Assembly (NCBI RefSeq): GCF_000720185.1
Contig: NZ_JOIY01000034.1
Location: 67,450-131,449 of the forward strand
Origin: Streptomyces sp. NRRL S-340
GTDB lineage: Bacteria; Actinomycetota; Actinomycetes; Streptomycetales; Streptomycetaceae
Direction of reading: 5' to 3'
DNA length: 64,000 nucleotides
The notes under the pieces are model-generated. The model saw nothing but the letters and a program-made list of their open reading frames with translations, did not search any database and was not told the DNA's origin. Positions 1-7,850 of this stretch are shown piece by piece. The first letter of the stretch is position 1. Every line of letters starts with the position of its first letter. The position numbers were made by a program, and so were the translations under genes.

Positions 1-452
1 ACGTCGATGACCGCACCGACACCCCGTTCGGGCGGCGCGCGGTGGACTGGGAACTCAAGGGTGTGCCGGTACGGATCGAGGTCGGGCCGCGTGACCTGGC
101 CCACGGCAGCGCCGTCCTGGTCCGCCGCATCGCCGGGACGAAGGAGCCGGCCGAGATCGCCGCGCTGCCGGAGATCCTGCCCAAGGTTCTCGCGGACGAC
201 CAGGCGCTGCTGCTGGCGCAGTCCCGGGAGCGCCGTGAGCGGCGTACCGCTGATGTGTCGACCGTCGCGGAGGCCGTGGAGGCCGCGGGCAGCGGGTGGG
301 CGCGGATCCCGTGGTCCGCGCTGGGTCCGGACGGCGAGGCACGGCTGGCCGAGCAGGGCGTGACCGTACGGTGCCTGGTCGCCGCGGACGGCTCGGTCCC
401 CGAGCGCGACGACCAGCCGGGGAACGTGGCCGTCGTGGCACGCGCCTACTGA
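1..452 (+). CDS. proS: Proline--tRNA ligase, C-terminal part (5' truncated by window)
   Basis: Charges tRNA-Pro with proline in the cytosol. Only the last ~150 residues are present; the reading frame (first full codon at base 3) is open through the left window edge. The stretch ELKGVPVRIEVGPRDLAHGS, followed by VLVRR, is typical of the class II anticodon-binding domain of ProRS. The rest, ending in VAVVARAY, fits the C-terminal domain of the ProS/ProX-like (archaeal/eukaryotic-type) enzymes found in some actinomycetes. The first visible start-like codon (GTG at 42) is internal and should not be used. Identification rests on the domain signature only; the catalytic class II motifs lie outside the window. 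Confidence 0.8.
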   Translation, partial: VDDRTDTPFGRRAVDWELKGVPVRIEVGPRDLAHGSAVLVRRIAGTKEPAEIAALPEILPKVLADDQALLLAQSRERRERRTADVSTVAEAVEAAGSGWARIPWSALGPDGEARLAEQGVTVRCLVAADGSVPERDDQPGNVAVVARAY

Positions 453-531
453 CCTCCCCGCCCGGGTGCGGCTCCCCCGGCGGAGCCGCCCCCGCGGGTG
501 GCCGCGCCGGCATCCACCATCGCCACGGCCC

Positions 532-651
532 CAGGGCACGGAAATCACCCTCACCGTCCCCGGCGCCGCCCGGGCCACGGCCACCTGGCGGGTCAGCCTC
601 CCCGAGAACGCCGGTTTCACCGCGGCCCGCTCCACCGCGGACGGCGTCGGG
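532..651 (+). pseudogene. Possible gene remnant (beta-rich secreted-protein-like fragment)
   Basis: Between proS and the TetR gene about 320 bases carry no convincing intact gene. One frame reads GTEITLTVPGAARATATWRV and continues SLPENAGFTAARSTADGVGI, which has the alternating hydrophobic pattern of a real beta-sheet protein, faintly like I42-type protease inhibitors. It has no start or ribosome binding site and runs straight into the 655-711 hairpin. I cannot name it; it may be a decayed gene fragment or chance coding-like sequence. Confidence 0.2.
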
Positions 652-654
652 ATA

Positions 655-711
655 AGAGCTGCGAACAAAAGTGGGCCCCGGCGGGCGGCGCCCACTTTTG
701 TTCGCAGCTCT
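655..711. terminator. Perfect 22-bp inverted repeat, 13-nt loop (bidirectional terminator)
   Basis: Arms 655-676 and 690-711 are exactly complementary over 22 bp. Unusually for this genome, the arms include an AT-rich block (GAACAAAAGTGGGC and its complement). The element sits between the plus-strand proS end and the minus-strand TetR end, so a bidirectional terminator is the simplest reading. There is no poly-T tail, as is usual in Streptomyces. Confidence 0.6.
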
Positions 712-774
712 AAGCCTCACGGGTCGCCTGGTGAATCTGAACTCCTCGCAGTTCGTGAGGTGACACCGGCGATG

Positions 775-1377
775 TCAGTTCCTGCTCACAGGCCTTTGTG
801 AACCCTCCTGAAGGCGCCCCGCCGCCACGGCCCTGAGCTCGTCCAGTGAATCCCGCAGCAAAGGCGCCATGTCGCGCTCTTCACCGGGGGCGACCCATCG
901 TTCGAAGCCGACCTTGAAGACGGCGACGCCCGCTTCGGCGCTCAGGCTCGCCGCCGGTTCCGGCACACCGCGTCGGCGCAGCGTGGCGGCGAGGGCGGCC
1001 GATACCGAGGCGAGCTTGATCAGTTCGCGTTCGCGCAGTTCCGCGGTGGCCATGATCACTGCCTGGCGCGTGCGCGCGAACTCACGCCGCCCGGCGAAGA
1101 AGGAACCGACCGCGTCGAGCCCCGCCGCCACCGCGTCGAGCGGCGCCGCGGATTCCGGCGCGGCGGCGACGGCCTGCGCGAACAAGTCCTCCAGGTCCCC
1201 GGCCCCGGCGAACAGCACCTCGCGCTTGTCGGCGTAGTGCCGGAAGAAGGTGCGCTCGGTCAGCCCGGCCCGTCCGGCGATCTCCGCCACGGTGGTCTGC
1301 TCGTAGCCGCGTTCCCCGTACAGCTCCAGCGCCGCCTGCGCCAAGCGCTCCCGCGTGTTCGGCTCCCATCTGCCCAT
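775..1377 (-). CDS. TetR/AcrR family transcriptional regulator
   Basis: A 200-residue one-component repressor. The N-terminal helix-turn-helix is clear (TRERLAQAALELYGERGYEQ, then TTVAEIAGRAGLTERTFFRHY, residues about 8-48), with a variable ligand-binding C-terminal domain. The start is set at MGRWEPNTRERL (ATG at 1377); an upstream in-frame ATG at 1410 would add 11 residues that read through the operator and is unlikely. It is divergent from the SDR oxidoreductase gene at 1503, and the spacer holds two copies of a palindromic element, so it most likely represses both itself and that gene. The inducer is unknown. Confidence 0.88.
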   Translation of the reverse strand: MGRWEPNTRERLAQAALELYGERGYEQTTVAEIAGRAGLTERTFFRHYADKREVLFAGAGDLEDLFAQAVAAAPESAAPLDAVAAGLDAVGSFFAGRREFARTRQAVIMATAELRERELIKLASVSAALAATLRRRGVPEPAASLSAEAGVAVFKVGFERWVAPGEERDMAPLLRDSLDELRAVAAGRLQEGSQRPVSRN

Positions 1378-1395
1378 GCCGCGATCGTACGCGAT

Positions 1396-1463
1396 GACAG
1401 TGACTGACATCGAGTGATACGGTCGAATCGACGACAGTCACTGACATCACCCGTCACTGACAC
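1396..1463. promoter_or_regulatory. Divergent operator: two CAGTSACTG palindromes
   Basis: GACAGTGACTGACATC (1396-1411) and GACAGTCACTGACATC (1433-1448) are a direct repeat with one mismatch, and each contains a 9-bp palindrome CAGT-S-ACTG (1398-1406 and 1435-1443). A partial third copy, GTCACTGACAC, lies at 1453-1463. The position between divergent TetR and SDR genes makes this the probable TetR binding region. Confidence 0.65.
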
Positions 1464-1502
1464 TGGGTCTCACCCACTCATGGAGAGTCAGGGGTTCCTC
1501 TT

Positions 1503-2429
1503 ATGCGCATCTTCGTGACCGGGGCATCCGGCTGGATCGGCTCCGCCGTCGTTCCCCTCCTGCTGGCGGCGGGCCATCAAGTGGTGGGCCTCGCCCGCTC
1601 CGGCGCCTCCGCCGCCGCACTCACCGCTGCCGGCGCGGAGGTCGTCCGCGGCACCCTCGACGACCTCGACGTCCTGCGGGACGCGGCAGCCGCGTCGGAC
1701 GGCGTGGTCCATCTGGCCTTCAAGCACGACATCGCCTTCTCCGGCGACTTCAGGAGCGCGGCCGAAGCCGACCGCCGCGCCGTCGACACCTTCGGTGACG
1801 CACTCGCCGGCAGCGGCCGCCCCTTCGTCCTCGCCGGAGGCCTGGCCGGCGTCGCGCCGGGACGGGTGGCGACCGAGCGGGACGTGCCCACGCCCCACGG
1901 TTCGGGTCTCTCCATCCGGGGTGCCACCGCCCAGGCGGTTCTCGCGCTGTCATCGCGCGGCGTACGTTCGTCCGTGGTGCGTCTCTCTCCGACCTGCCAC
2001 GGCGAGGGGGACAACGGTTTCATGGCGGCCCTGACGGCAATCGCCCGCGCCAAGGGCGTGTCCGGCTACGTGGGTGACGGCACCAACCGCTGGCCGGCCG
2101 TCCACCGGCTCGACGCCGCCCGGTTGTTCCGGCTCGCGGTCGAGAAGGCGCCGGCGGGTTCGGTGCTGCACGGGGCCGCCGAGGAGGGCGTCCCGATCCG
2201 CGACATCGCCGAGGCCATCGGCCGCCATCTGGACATCCCTGTCGTCTCCGTGCCCGTGGAGGACGCCTCCGGGCACTTCACCTGGCTGGGTGACATCCTG
2301 AGCATGGACATTCCCGCGTCGAGCGCCCTGACCCGCGAGCTGCTCGGCTGGGAACCGGTCGGTCCCGGCCTCCTCACCGACCTCGGCCAGGGCCACTACT
2401 TCACCACCCCGGCGGCCACCGCCGGGTGA
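1503..2429 (+). CDS. NAD(P)-dependent SDR family oxidoreductase (extended/atypical SDR)
   Basis: A 308-residue Rossmann-fold enzyme of the NAD-dependent epimerase/dehydratase-like SDR group. The N-terminus MRIFVTGASGWIGSAVVPLL gives the cofactor motif TGASGWIG, and the DGVVHLAF segment fits the beta-4 region. The usual YxxxK pair is not obvious (the SIRGATAQAVLAL region replaces it), so this may be an atypical SDR that binds NAD(P) or acts on a small ketone or aldehyde. It is divergently transcribed from the TetR gene and is its probable target; a drug- or aldehyde-responsive detoxification role is an inference. Substrate unknown. Confidence 0.85.
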   Translation: MRIFVTGASGWIGSAVVPLLLAAGHQVVGLARSGASAAALTAAGAEVVRGTLDDLDVLRDAAAASDGVVHLAFKHDIAFSGDFRSAAEADRRAVDTFGDALAGSGRPFVLAGGLAGVAPGRVATERDVPTPHGSGLSIRGATAQAVLALSSRGVRSSVVRLSPTCHGEGDNGFMAALTAIARAKGVSGYVGDGTNRWPAVHRLDAARLFRLAVEKAPAGSVLHGAAEEGVPIRDIAEAIGRHLDIPVVSVPVEDASGHFTWLGDILSMDIPASSALTRELLGWEPVGPGLLTDLGQGHYFTTPAATAG

Positions 2430-2438
2430 CCCACGCGA

Positions 2439-2484
2439 AGACGCCACCCGCGCGAACCATCCCTGGTTCGCGCGGATGGCGTCT
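2439..2484. terminator. Hairpin terminator between convergent genes
   Basis: Arms 2439-2459 and 2464-2484 pair over about 20 bp around a TCCC loop with one mismatch near the middle. It lies just after the SDR stop codon and before the end of the minus-strand MMPL gene. Confidence 0.7.
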
Positions 2485-2564
2485 GACGGTGCCTGCCCGC
2501 CCGGCACCCGGACCGCGGCCCGGGCGCGTGCACCGGAGACCGGTCCCCGGTAGGCGCTATGCCA

Positions 2565-4784
2565 TCAGCCGCGGCGGCCCGGCGAATCCTCCGCAGCCCA
2601 CTCCTGCCCGGAACTCGGACCGGAGTCGGAACCGGAGTCCGCCCCCGGCCCGGCACCAGCCCGAACAGAGGCAGCAGTGCCGGGAGCCGTTTCCCTCGCA
2701 CGGTCCCCATGGCCCGGCCACCACGCCGCGTGGCCGATCAGTGCCGTGAGGCTCGGGGTGAAGAACATCGCCATGACGAAGGCGGCGACCACGATGCCGA
2801 AGGAGACCGCGAAACCCATCTCCGTGAGCAGTGAGTTGCCGGCGAGCATCATGGTGGCGAAGGTCGCCGCCAGGATGAAGCCGGCCGCCGCCACGGTGGG
2901 CCCGGCGTGCCGGACCGCCATGCCCGCCGCCTCGCGCGGTTCGCGGCCCTCGCGGGCCTCCTCGCGGAGCCGGGCGATCATGAGGATGTTGTAGTCGGTG
3001 CCGATGGCGACCACGAAGAGGTACATGATCACCGGGAGCATGAACATCAGTCCCGGGTGTCCCTGGCCGTCCTGGAAGATCCAGACGGTGGCGCCCAGGG
3101 TGGCGCCGAAGCCGAGGCCCACGGAGGCCATCAGGTACCAGGGGGCGACCAGGCTGCGCAGCAGCAGCCCGAGGATGACCATGATGAGGACGGCGGCGAC
3201 GGGGAAGACCGTACGGTAGTCGTGGTTCACCGCGGTGTTGATGTCCTTGAAGATGGAGGACATGCCGCCGACGACCGCCTCGGTGCCGTCCGGGGCGCCG
3301 GAGTGCGCGACGTCGCGCACCTCGCCCACGGCGTCGATCGCCTTCTCCGTCGACGCCTCGTACTTGAGGGTGACGGTGAAGTCCGCGGTGCTGCCGTCCT
3401 TGCTGACCTGGGCCAGGTGGGCGTCGGCGACGCCGTCCACGGCACCGAGCTTCTTCGCGTACGCCCCGAAGGCGGCCTTGTCCAGCGGCTTTCCGGCGGA
3501 GCTGGAGAGGTAGACGTCGGTGGGTGCGGCGGCGCCCGCCGAGTACGCCTTCTGCATCTCGTCCTGGACGACCATCGACTCCTTGGTCTTGGGCATGGAG
3601 CCCGACGCCAGGTCGAACGTGGCCTTGAAGCCGAGCGAGCCGAGCGAGAGCGCGACCAGGACGAGGCCGGAGACGGCGGCGGCCACGGCCGGCCGGCGCC
3701 GGACACCGCGGCCGAGCGCCGCGAAGCGGGCGTTGTCCGGCTCGCGCTGCCACGACTTGGACGGCCAGAAGACCTTCGGTCCGATGAGCGAGACCACCGC
3801 CGGTATCAGGGTGAGGCCGGCGACCAGGGTGACGGCGACCGCGATGGCCAGCGCCGGGCCCATCTGCTTGAGGAAGCCGAGGGTGGACAGCACCAGCGCG
3901 AGGAAGGCGATGATGACCGCCCCGGCGGCCGAGGCGATGGCCTCGCCGACCCGGTCCACCGCGTTGATCATGGCCTGCTTGGGTTCGTCACCGGCACGCA
4001 GGCGTTCCCGGTAGCGGAACATCAGGAAGAGGAAGTAGTCCGTGCCCACACCGAACAGCACGACGATCAGGATCGACGAGATCGAGCTGTTGGCCTGCAG
4101 ACCGAACAGTTTGGTGGCGTAGGCGATCAGTCCGTTGGCGATGGCGGACACCAGACCGATCAGGACCAGGGGCAGTACGGCCAGGATCGGCGCCCGGAAG
4201 ATGATCAGCAGCGTCACCAGGATGATCGCGAAGGTGCCGATACCGATCAGCGCCTGACCGCGCTTGGACGAATCCTCCTGGTCGAGCGCCTGGGCGGCCG
4301 AACCGCCCAGCTTGGCCTCCAGGTGCGTGCCCTTGGCCAGTTGCCTGACGTCCGCCCGCAACACCTTGGCGGCGTCGGTCTGTTCGGGCTGACCGGCCTT
4401 CTTGCTGTCCATCTGGACCAGGGTCATGGCGTACTTGCCGTCCTTGGACGGCGGGCCGGGGACGACCTTCTGCACCTGGTCGATGTGCTTCTTGCCCAGT
4501 TCGGAGGTGATCCGGGCGATGTCCTGCTTGTCGGCGGCGGTCAGCGTGCCGCCGTCGGCACGCCGGTACAGGGCGATGGCGGACGGGGTGAAGGCGCTGG
4601 GGAACGCCCTCTCCTGCAGGTCCGCCGCTTTGATGGACTCGTAACTCTTGGGCAGAAAACTGCTCTCGTCACTGTTCGAGGGCAGGCTCGGGGCGGTGGC
4701 GACGATGGCAACCGCCGCTATCAGCCACGCCACGATCGTCCAGACAGGATGTCGGACGACCATGTTCCCAATGCGTCGGAACAT
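2565..4784 (-). CDS. MMPL family RND-type transporter
   Basis: A 739-residue integral membrane protein of the MmpL/RND superfamily, a proton-driven exporter of lipids or drugs in the cytoplasmic membrane. It shows the family layout: one TM helix at residues 15-33, a large extracytoplasmic loop, a cluster of helices about 170-330 containing FGVGTDYFLFLMFRYRER, a second loop, and a repeat cluster about 520-670 with AIGTDYNILMIARLREEA. Both GTDY motifs carry the Asp-Tyr pairs proposed for proton relay. The start at 4784 (MFRRIGNMVV) follows AGGAGGAC with good spacing; much longer upstream reading is open only because of GC bias. The C-terminal ~55 residues are a Gly/Ser/Asp-rich tail. Substrate cannot be predicted; no regulator gene is adjacent on the same strand. 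Confidence 0.92.
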   Translation of the reverse strand: MFRRIGNMVVRHPVWTIVAWLIAAVAIVATAPSLPSNSDESSFLPKSYESIKAADLQERAFPSAFTPSAIALYRRADGGTLTAADKQDIARITSELGKKHIDQVQKVVPGPPSKDGKYAMTLVQMDSKKAGQPEQTDAAKVLRADVRQLAKGTHLEAKLGGSAAQALDQEDSSKRGQALIGIGTFAIILVTLLIIFRAPILAVLPLVLIGLVSAIANGLIAYATKLFGLQANSSISSILIVVLFGVGTDYFLFLMFRYRERLRAGDEPKQAMINAVDRVGEAIASAAGAVIIAFLALVLSTLGFLKQMGPALAIAVAVTLVAGLTLIPAVVSLIGPKVFWPSKSWQREPDNARFAALGRGVRRRPAVAAAVSGLVLVALSLGSLGFKATFDLASGSMPKTKESMVVQDEMQKAYSAGAAAPTDVYLSSSAGKPLDKAAFGAYAKKLGAVDGVADAHLAQVSKDGSTADFTVTLKYEASTEKAIDAVGEVRDVAHSGAPDGTEAVVGGMSSIFKDINTAVNHDYRTVFPVAAVLIMVILGLLLRSLVAPWYLMASVGLGFGATLGATVWIFQDGQGHPGLMFMLPVIMYLFVVAIGTDYNILMIARLREEAREGREPREAAGMAVRHAGPTVAAAGFILAATFATMMLAGNSLLTEMGFAVSFGIVVAAFVMAMFFTPSLTALIGHAAWWPGHGDRARETAPGTAASVRAGAGPGADSGSDSGPSSGQEWAAEDSPGRRG

Positions 4785-5019
4785 GCGGGAGGTCCTCCTG
4801 GGTAGGAAGATCACCGCAGCCCGGGGAGCGGACCCTGGCATCGGCGACCCCGGCCGGCACCCACCATCGCGCACCGGCCGAACTGTTGTCTTGTCCCCGA
4901 TCGTAGTGACCGTTCCACAACGCCGGTCGAGCAGGCCCGGATCGGACAACTCCGTACACGGAACGAGAGATTCGGACACAGCTCGGCGCAACCCTGGTGG
5001 GGCGAGCGAGAGTTCGCGA

Positions 5020-5048
5020 TTGATTTTCGATAGAAATCGATCGACAAT
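5020..5048 (+). promoter_or_regulatory. Leaderless promoter with ATCGAT repeats
   Basis: TTGATT (5020-5025), a 17-bp spacer and GACAAT (5043-5048) precede the ATG at 5055 by only six bases, so transcription would start at or next to the start codon. There is no Shine-Dalgarno sequence. The spacer and -10 region hold repeated ATCGAT-like elements in an AT-rich patch, which may be the operator for the XRE protein encoded downstream. Confidence 0.55.
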
Positions 5049-5054
5049 CGATGC

Positions 5055-5552
5055 ATGTCTCGTCTCTGCATCCTCGTGCTCCGGGCCGGCGTCGTCGCGG
5101 CGGTCCTCGCCGGCCTCTTCGGTCAGATCGTGGTCATTCCGGCGACGGCGGCCGGCGAAGTGGACCGCTTCCCCCCGTACGCCCCGTTCGCCACGCCCTA
5201 CGTGACGGTGGCGATCGTCTGCGTGGCCTGCGTCCAGGTCGGCCTCGTCGCCCTGTGGCAGCTGCTCGCCATGGTCGATCACGGGGCGATCTTCACGCCG
5301 CGCGCCTTCCGGTGGGTGGACACCATCATCGGCGCCGCGGCCGTGGCGACGCTGCTGGCGGCCGGGGTCGCCGGGCACCTCGCCCTGGCCGACATCCCCT
5401 CCCCCGACGACGGCATGGAGGTCGTCAGCGCGCTGTTCTCGGCGGTCACCGGAGCGGGTGCGGGAGGGGCGTTCGTGATGCTCGTCGTCGTCCTGCGCGG
5501 TCTGCTGCGCAAGGCGACGGACCTGCAGAGCGAGATCGCCGAGGTCATCTGA
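5055..5552 (+). CDS. DUF2975 domain-containing membrane protein
   Basis: A 165-residue protein with four predicted TM helices (about residues 5-30, 50-75, 90-115 and 128-148) and a short conserved centre, VDHGAIFTPRAFRWVDTI, which matches the DUF2975 family. The function of DUF2975 proteins is not established; they are very often encoded directly upstream of a small XRE regulator, as here, with TGATG overlap to the next gene. The start ATG follows a -10 box by six bases with no ribosome binding site, which suggests a leaderless mRNA. Confidence 0.8.
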   Translation: MSRLCILVLRAGVVAAVLAGLFGQIVVIPATAAGEVDRFPPYAPFATPYVTVAIVCVACVQVGLVALWQLLAMVDHGAIFTPRAFRWVDTIIGAAAVATLLAAGVAGHLALADIPSPDDGMEVVSALFSAVTGAGAGGAFVMLVVVLRGLLRKATDLQSEIAEVI

Positions 5553-5854
5553 TGGCGATCATCGTCGACCTGGACGTCCAGCTCGCCCGCCGCCGGCTGT
5601 CGGTCGGCGAGTTCGCCGCCGCGGTCGGCATCACGCCCGCCAACATCGCCGTGCTGAAGAACGGCCGCGCGAAGGCCGTACGGTTCACGACGCTCGACGC
5701 GATCTGCCGCACCCTCGGCTGCCAGCCGGGCGACGTGCTGCGCTGGGTGCCGGACGAGGGTGGCGAAGGCGGTGAACGTGACGAAGGCGCCGGGAGTGAC
5801 GACGGTGAGGCGGGCGCGGGAGCGGACCGGGAGGGTCAGTCTCCGGCGTCGTAG
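5552..5854 (+). CDS. XRE family helix-turn-helix regulator
   Basis: A 100-residue Cro/C1-type DNA-binding protein. The HTH covers residues about 8-65 (LARRRLSVGEFAAAVGITPA, NIAVLKNGRAKAVRFTTLDA, ICRTLGCQPGDVLRW), the compact form usually paired with DUF2975 proteins. The last ~35 residues are a Gly/Glu/Asp-rich tail. Its start overlaps the DUF2975 stop by one base (TGATG), so the two are translationally coupled. Its 3' end overlaps the convergent hydrolase gene by 19 bp. It probably autoregulates the pair through the AT-rich repeats at 5020-5050; this is inferred from context. Confidence 0.85.
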   Translation: MAIIVDLDVQLARRRLSVGEFAAAVGITPANIAVLKNGRAKAVRFTTLDAICRTLGCQPGDVLRWVPDEGGEGGERDEGAGSDDGEAGAGADREGQSPAS

Positions 5855-7146
5855 GCCGGCGTGACGACGTGGGCCGGCTCCCCGGGGAACGGCCGGTCGC
5901 CGGTGAGGTAGGGCTGCATGTCGGTGCGGCCCCGCAGGAAGCGTTCGAAGAAGGCCGTCACCCGGTGGGTGGTGATCAGCCGCTGCGTACGCTCCGTCAG
6001 CGGCGTCTGGTCCTGCTGCGGGTGGTCCTGGCCCTGGTACTGGGACCGGCAGGTGCCCGGCCGGCTCCCCGGCAGGGCGTCGTCGCGGGCCGCCACCTGG
6101 CCGCTGCTCGGGGACCACTGCCGGTTGTAGAAGTCGTGGTTGCCGCCGGTGAGCGTGTACTTGTAGATCGGCGCCCGGTTGGCGGCGGCGTTCTGCTCGA
6201 AGAACGTTCCCGTGTTGACCTGGTCGCAGGTTCCCCACATGACGGCGAACGGCGTACGGGTCACCGGATCGCCGTCCCAGGTGGCGGTGGGGGCGAGCGC
6301 GAAGGCCGCCTTGACGTCGACGCCGGCCGGCCAGTGGGCGCGGGAGGAGTCCGCGACCTCCTGCATGACTCCGCCGCCGCCCATGGAGTGCCCGAGGAGA
6401 CCGACGTCGCCCAGGTCGACCCGGCCGCGGAAGCCTGCCCCCACCGGCGCACCGGTACGGGCGTCGGTGAGCGCGCCGCGCAACGGGCCGTCGCCCGTGC
6501 GGGCCAGCCGCTGCCACATCCTCAGATGCCGGTCGATCAGCGCGGCGCGGGCCCGGTAGACCGTGTCGGCCTGTCCGCCGGCGGTGGCGTTGATGCCGTT
6601 GGCTCCGACCGACACGACCACGAAGCCGCGTCCGGCCAGGGCCCGCGCCAGATAGTCGTACCCGCTGCTGCTGCGGATCGGCGCGACGCCCGGCGCGCAC
6701 GGCCACGCCCACAGCCGTGCCGCCGCCTGTTCGACGATCGCCTGCTGACGGACGGCCTCGGCCTCGTCGCCCGCCTTCTCCGCCCGGTCGCGGGCCGCCC
6801 GAGCGGCGGCGCTCTCCGCCTCCGCGCCCGCGTCGGCGCAGGTCTCCCACGAGCCGTGCTGGAGGAGGACCAGAGGGTGCCGGCCGGCGCTCAGGCGCGC
6901 CGGATAGTAGACGTCGGCGGCGAGTTCGCTTCGCCCGACGTACCCGATCGAGGCAGGAGGCTGGAAGGCCTGGTCGCCCAGGTCGTAGCGGGCCTCGAGG
7001 ACGGCGGGCGCGCCGGCGGGGTCGGCGGCGGTGGTTTCGGGAGCGGCCGTCGCGGGGGCGGTGAGGGTGACGGAGAGGGCGAAGGCGGGGAGGGCGGACA
7101 GGGCGAGAGCGCGGAAGGGCGCCGTCAGCCGGGCGGGGGTCTTCAT
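5836..7146 (-). CDS. Secreted alpha/beta hydrolase
   Basis: A 436-residue exported hydrolase. Signal peptide about residues 1-30 (MKTPARLTAPFRALALSALP, with AxA near TAPATAA). The fold is indicated by PLVLLQHGSWETCADAG (oxyanion region), the nucleophile elbow GLLGHSMGGGG, and a late GGNHDFYNRQW segment supplying the catalytic His. Between the first strand and the elbow is an Ala/Glu/Arg-rich helical insertion of about 40 residues (around AEAESAAARAARDRAEKAGD). The start at 7146 follows AAGGAAC. Resembles platelet-activating-factor-acetylhydrolase/dienelactone-hydrolase-like secreted esterases; substrate unknown. Confidence 0.83.
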   Translation of the reverse strand: MKTPARLTAPFRALALSALPAFALSVTLTAPATAAPETTAADPAGAPAVLEARYDLGDQAFQPPASIGYVGRSELAADVYYPARLSAGRHPLVLLQHGSWETCADAGAEAESAAARAARDRAEKAGDEAEAVRQQAIVEQAAARLWAWPCAPGVAPIRSSSGYDYLARALAGRGFVVVSVGANGINATAGGQADTVYRARAALIDRHLRMWQRLARTGDGPLRGALTDARTGAPVGAGFRGRVDLGDVGLLGHSMGGGGVMQEVADSSRAHWPAGVDVKAAFALAPTATWDGDPVTRTPFAVMWGTCDQVNTGTFFEQNAAANRAPIYKYTLTGGNHDFYNRQWSPSSGQVAARDDALPGSRPGTCRSQYQGQDHPQQDQTPLTERTQRLITTHRVTAFFERFLRGRTDMQPYLTGDRPFPGEPAHVVTPAYDAGD

Positions 7147-7481
7147 CGGTTTCTTGGTTCCTTTTTCCCTGGTGGGCTGTGGGTGAGGGCGGCGGGGTGG
7201 CTTCTGGGGCCGCGGCCCGGTGGGCGGGGTGGCCCGGTGGGGCGGTCGGTCCGGGTGAGTTGGTCCGGTGAGCCGGTCGGCCCGGGCGGGTCGGGCCGGT
7301 CGGGGGTTGGCCAGGACGTGTGGCTGCCGGCTGCCCGTGTGACCGTCGGCTTGAGCGTGTGACCGGCGGCTGAGGCGTACGGCCGCCGACTGAGCCGTAC
7401 GGCTACCGGCTGACCCGTACGGCTGAGGCGTGTGGCCGTCGGCTGTGTGGTGCTGCCGTCGTCGCCGGACGGGCGGCCGGC
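7147..7481. other. Intergenic region with degenerate CGTACGGC repeats
   Basis: No gene is supported here. The right half (about 7330-7450) is made of degenerate repeats built on CGTACGGC/GGCTGA and GTGTGACC, each 15-25 bp long. The left part is G/C-rich low-complexity sequence upstream of the hydrolase gene. No clear promoter was recognised. Confidence 0.5.
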
Positions 7482-7850
7482 TCAGCGGGGGCTCTGGGCC
7501 GCCGTGCCCAGGGGCCTGGGCACGGCGGAGGCCGCGTCGGGTGCCGGGGCCGTGGCGGTGGCCGGGACCGGGGACGGAGCCGGTGGGCCGGTCACGGACG
7601 GGGTCGTGGCGGGCGGGGCGGGAGCGTCCTGGTGGCGTTGGCCCAGCCACAGGACGACGCCCGCCACGATCGCCGCGAGCGCGACCAGGGCCGACGCCCC
7701 GCGGCGCACCCGTGACCACGCGGCGGCGCCCCGGGCGCCGGGCGGCGCCGAGGGCCGCAGCCGTCCCGGCCCGACGAGCCGGGCGCGGGCGTCCAGGGCG
7801 GCTCGCAGGCGCTCCTCGACAGGGTCGTGCGCGGGCCGGGCGGCGGTCAT
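7482..7850 (-). CDS. Small single-pass membrane protein coupled to ECF sigma factor
   Basis: A 122-residue protein with a basic, soluble N-terminus (MTAARPAHDPVEERLRAALD), one TM helix at about residues 53-73 (ALVALAAIVAGVVLWLG) and a Pro/Ala/Thr-rich extracytoplasmic tail. Its ATG overlaps the sigma-factor stop (ATGA), so the two are co-translated. Topology and position suggest an anti-sigma-like partner, but there is no HxxxCxxC zinc motif and the cytosolic part is only ~50 residues, so a classical ZAS anti-sigma fold is not visible. Function is inferred from context only. Confidence 0.65.
   Translation of the reverse strand: MTAARPAHDPVEERLRAALDARARLVGPGRLRPSAPPGARGAAAWSRVRRGASALVALAAIVAGVVLWLGQRHQDAPAPPATTPSVTGPPAPSPVPATATAPAPDAASAVPRPLGTAAQSPR

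Noticed and set aside
655..711. Insertion-sequence terminal repeats
   Set aside because: Only 13 bp lie between the arms and there is no transposase or target duplication; treated as a hairpin.
2907..4805. Long open frame (632 codons) on the plus strand across the MMPL gene
   Set aside because: Gln/Asp/Gly-rich translation with no domain; a GC-bias shadow of the minus-strand MMPL gene, which has TM segments and family motifs.
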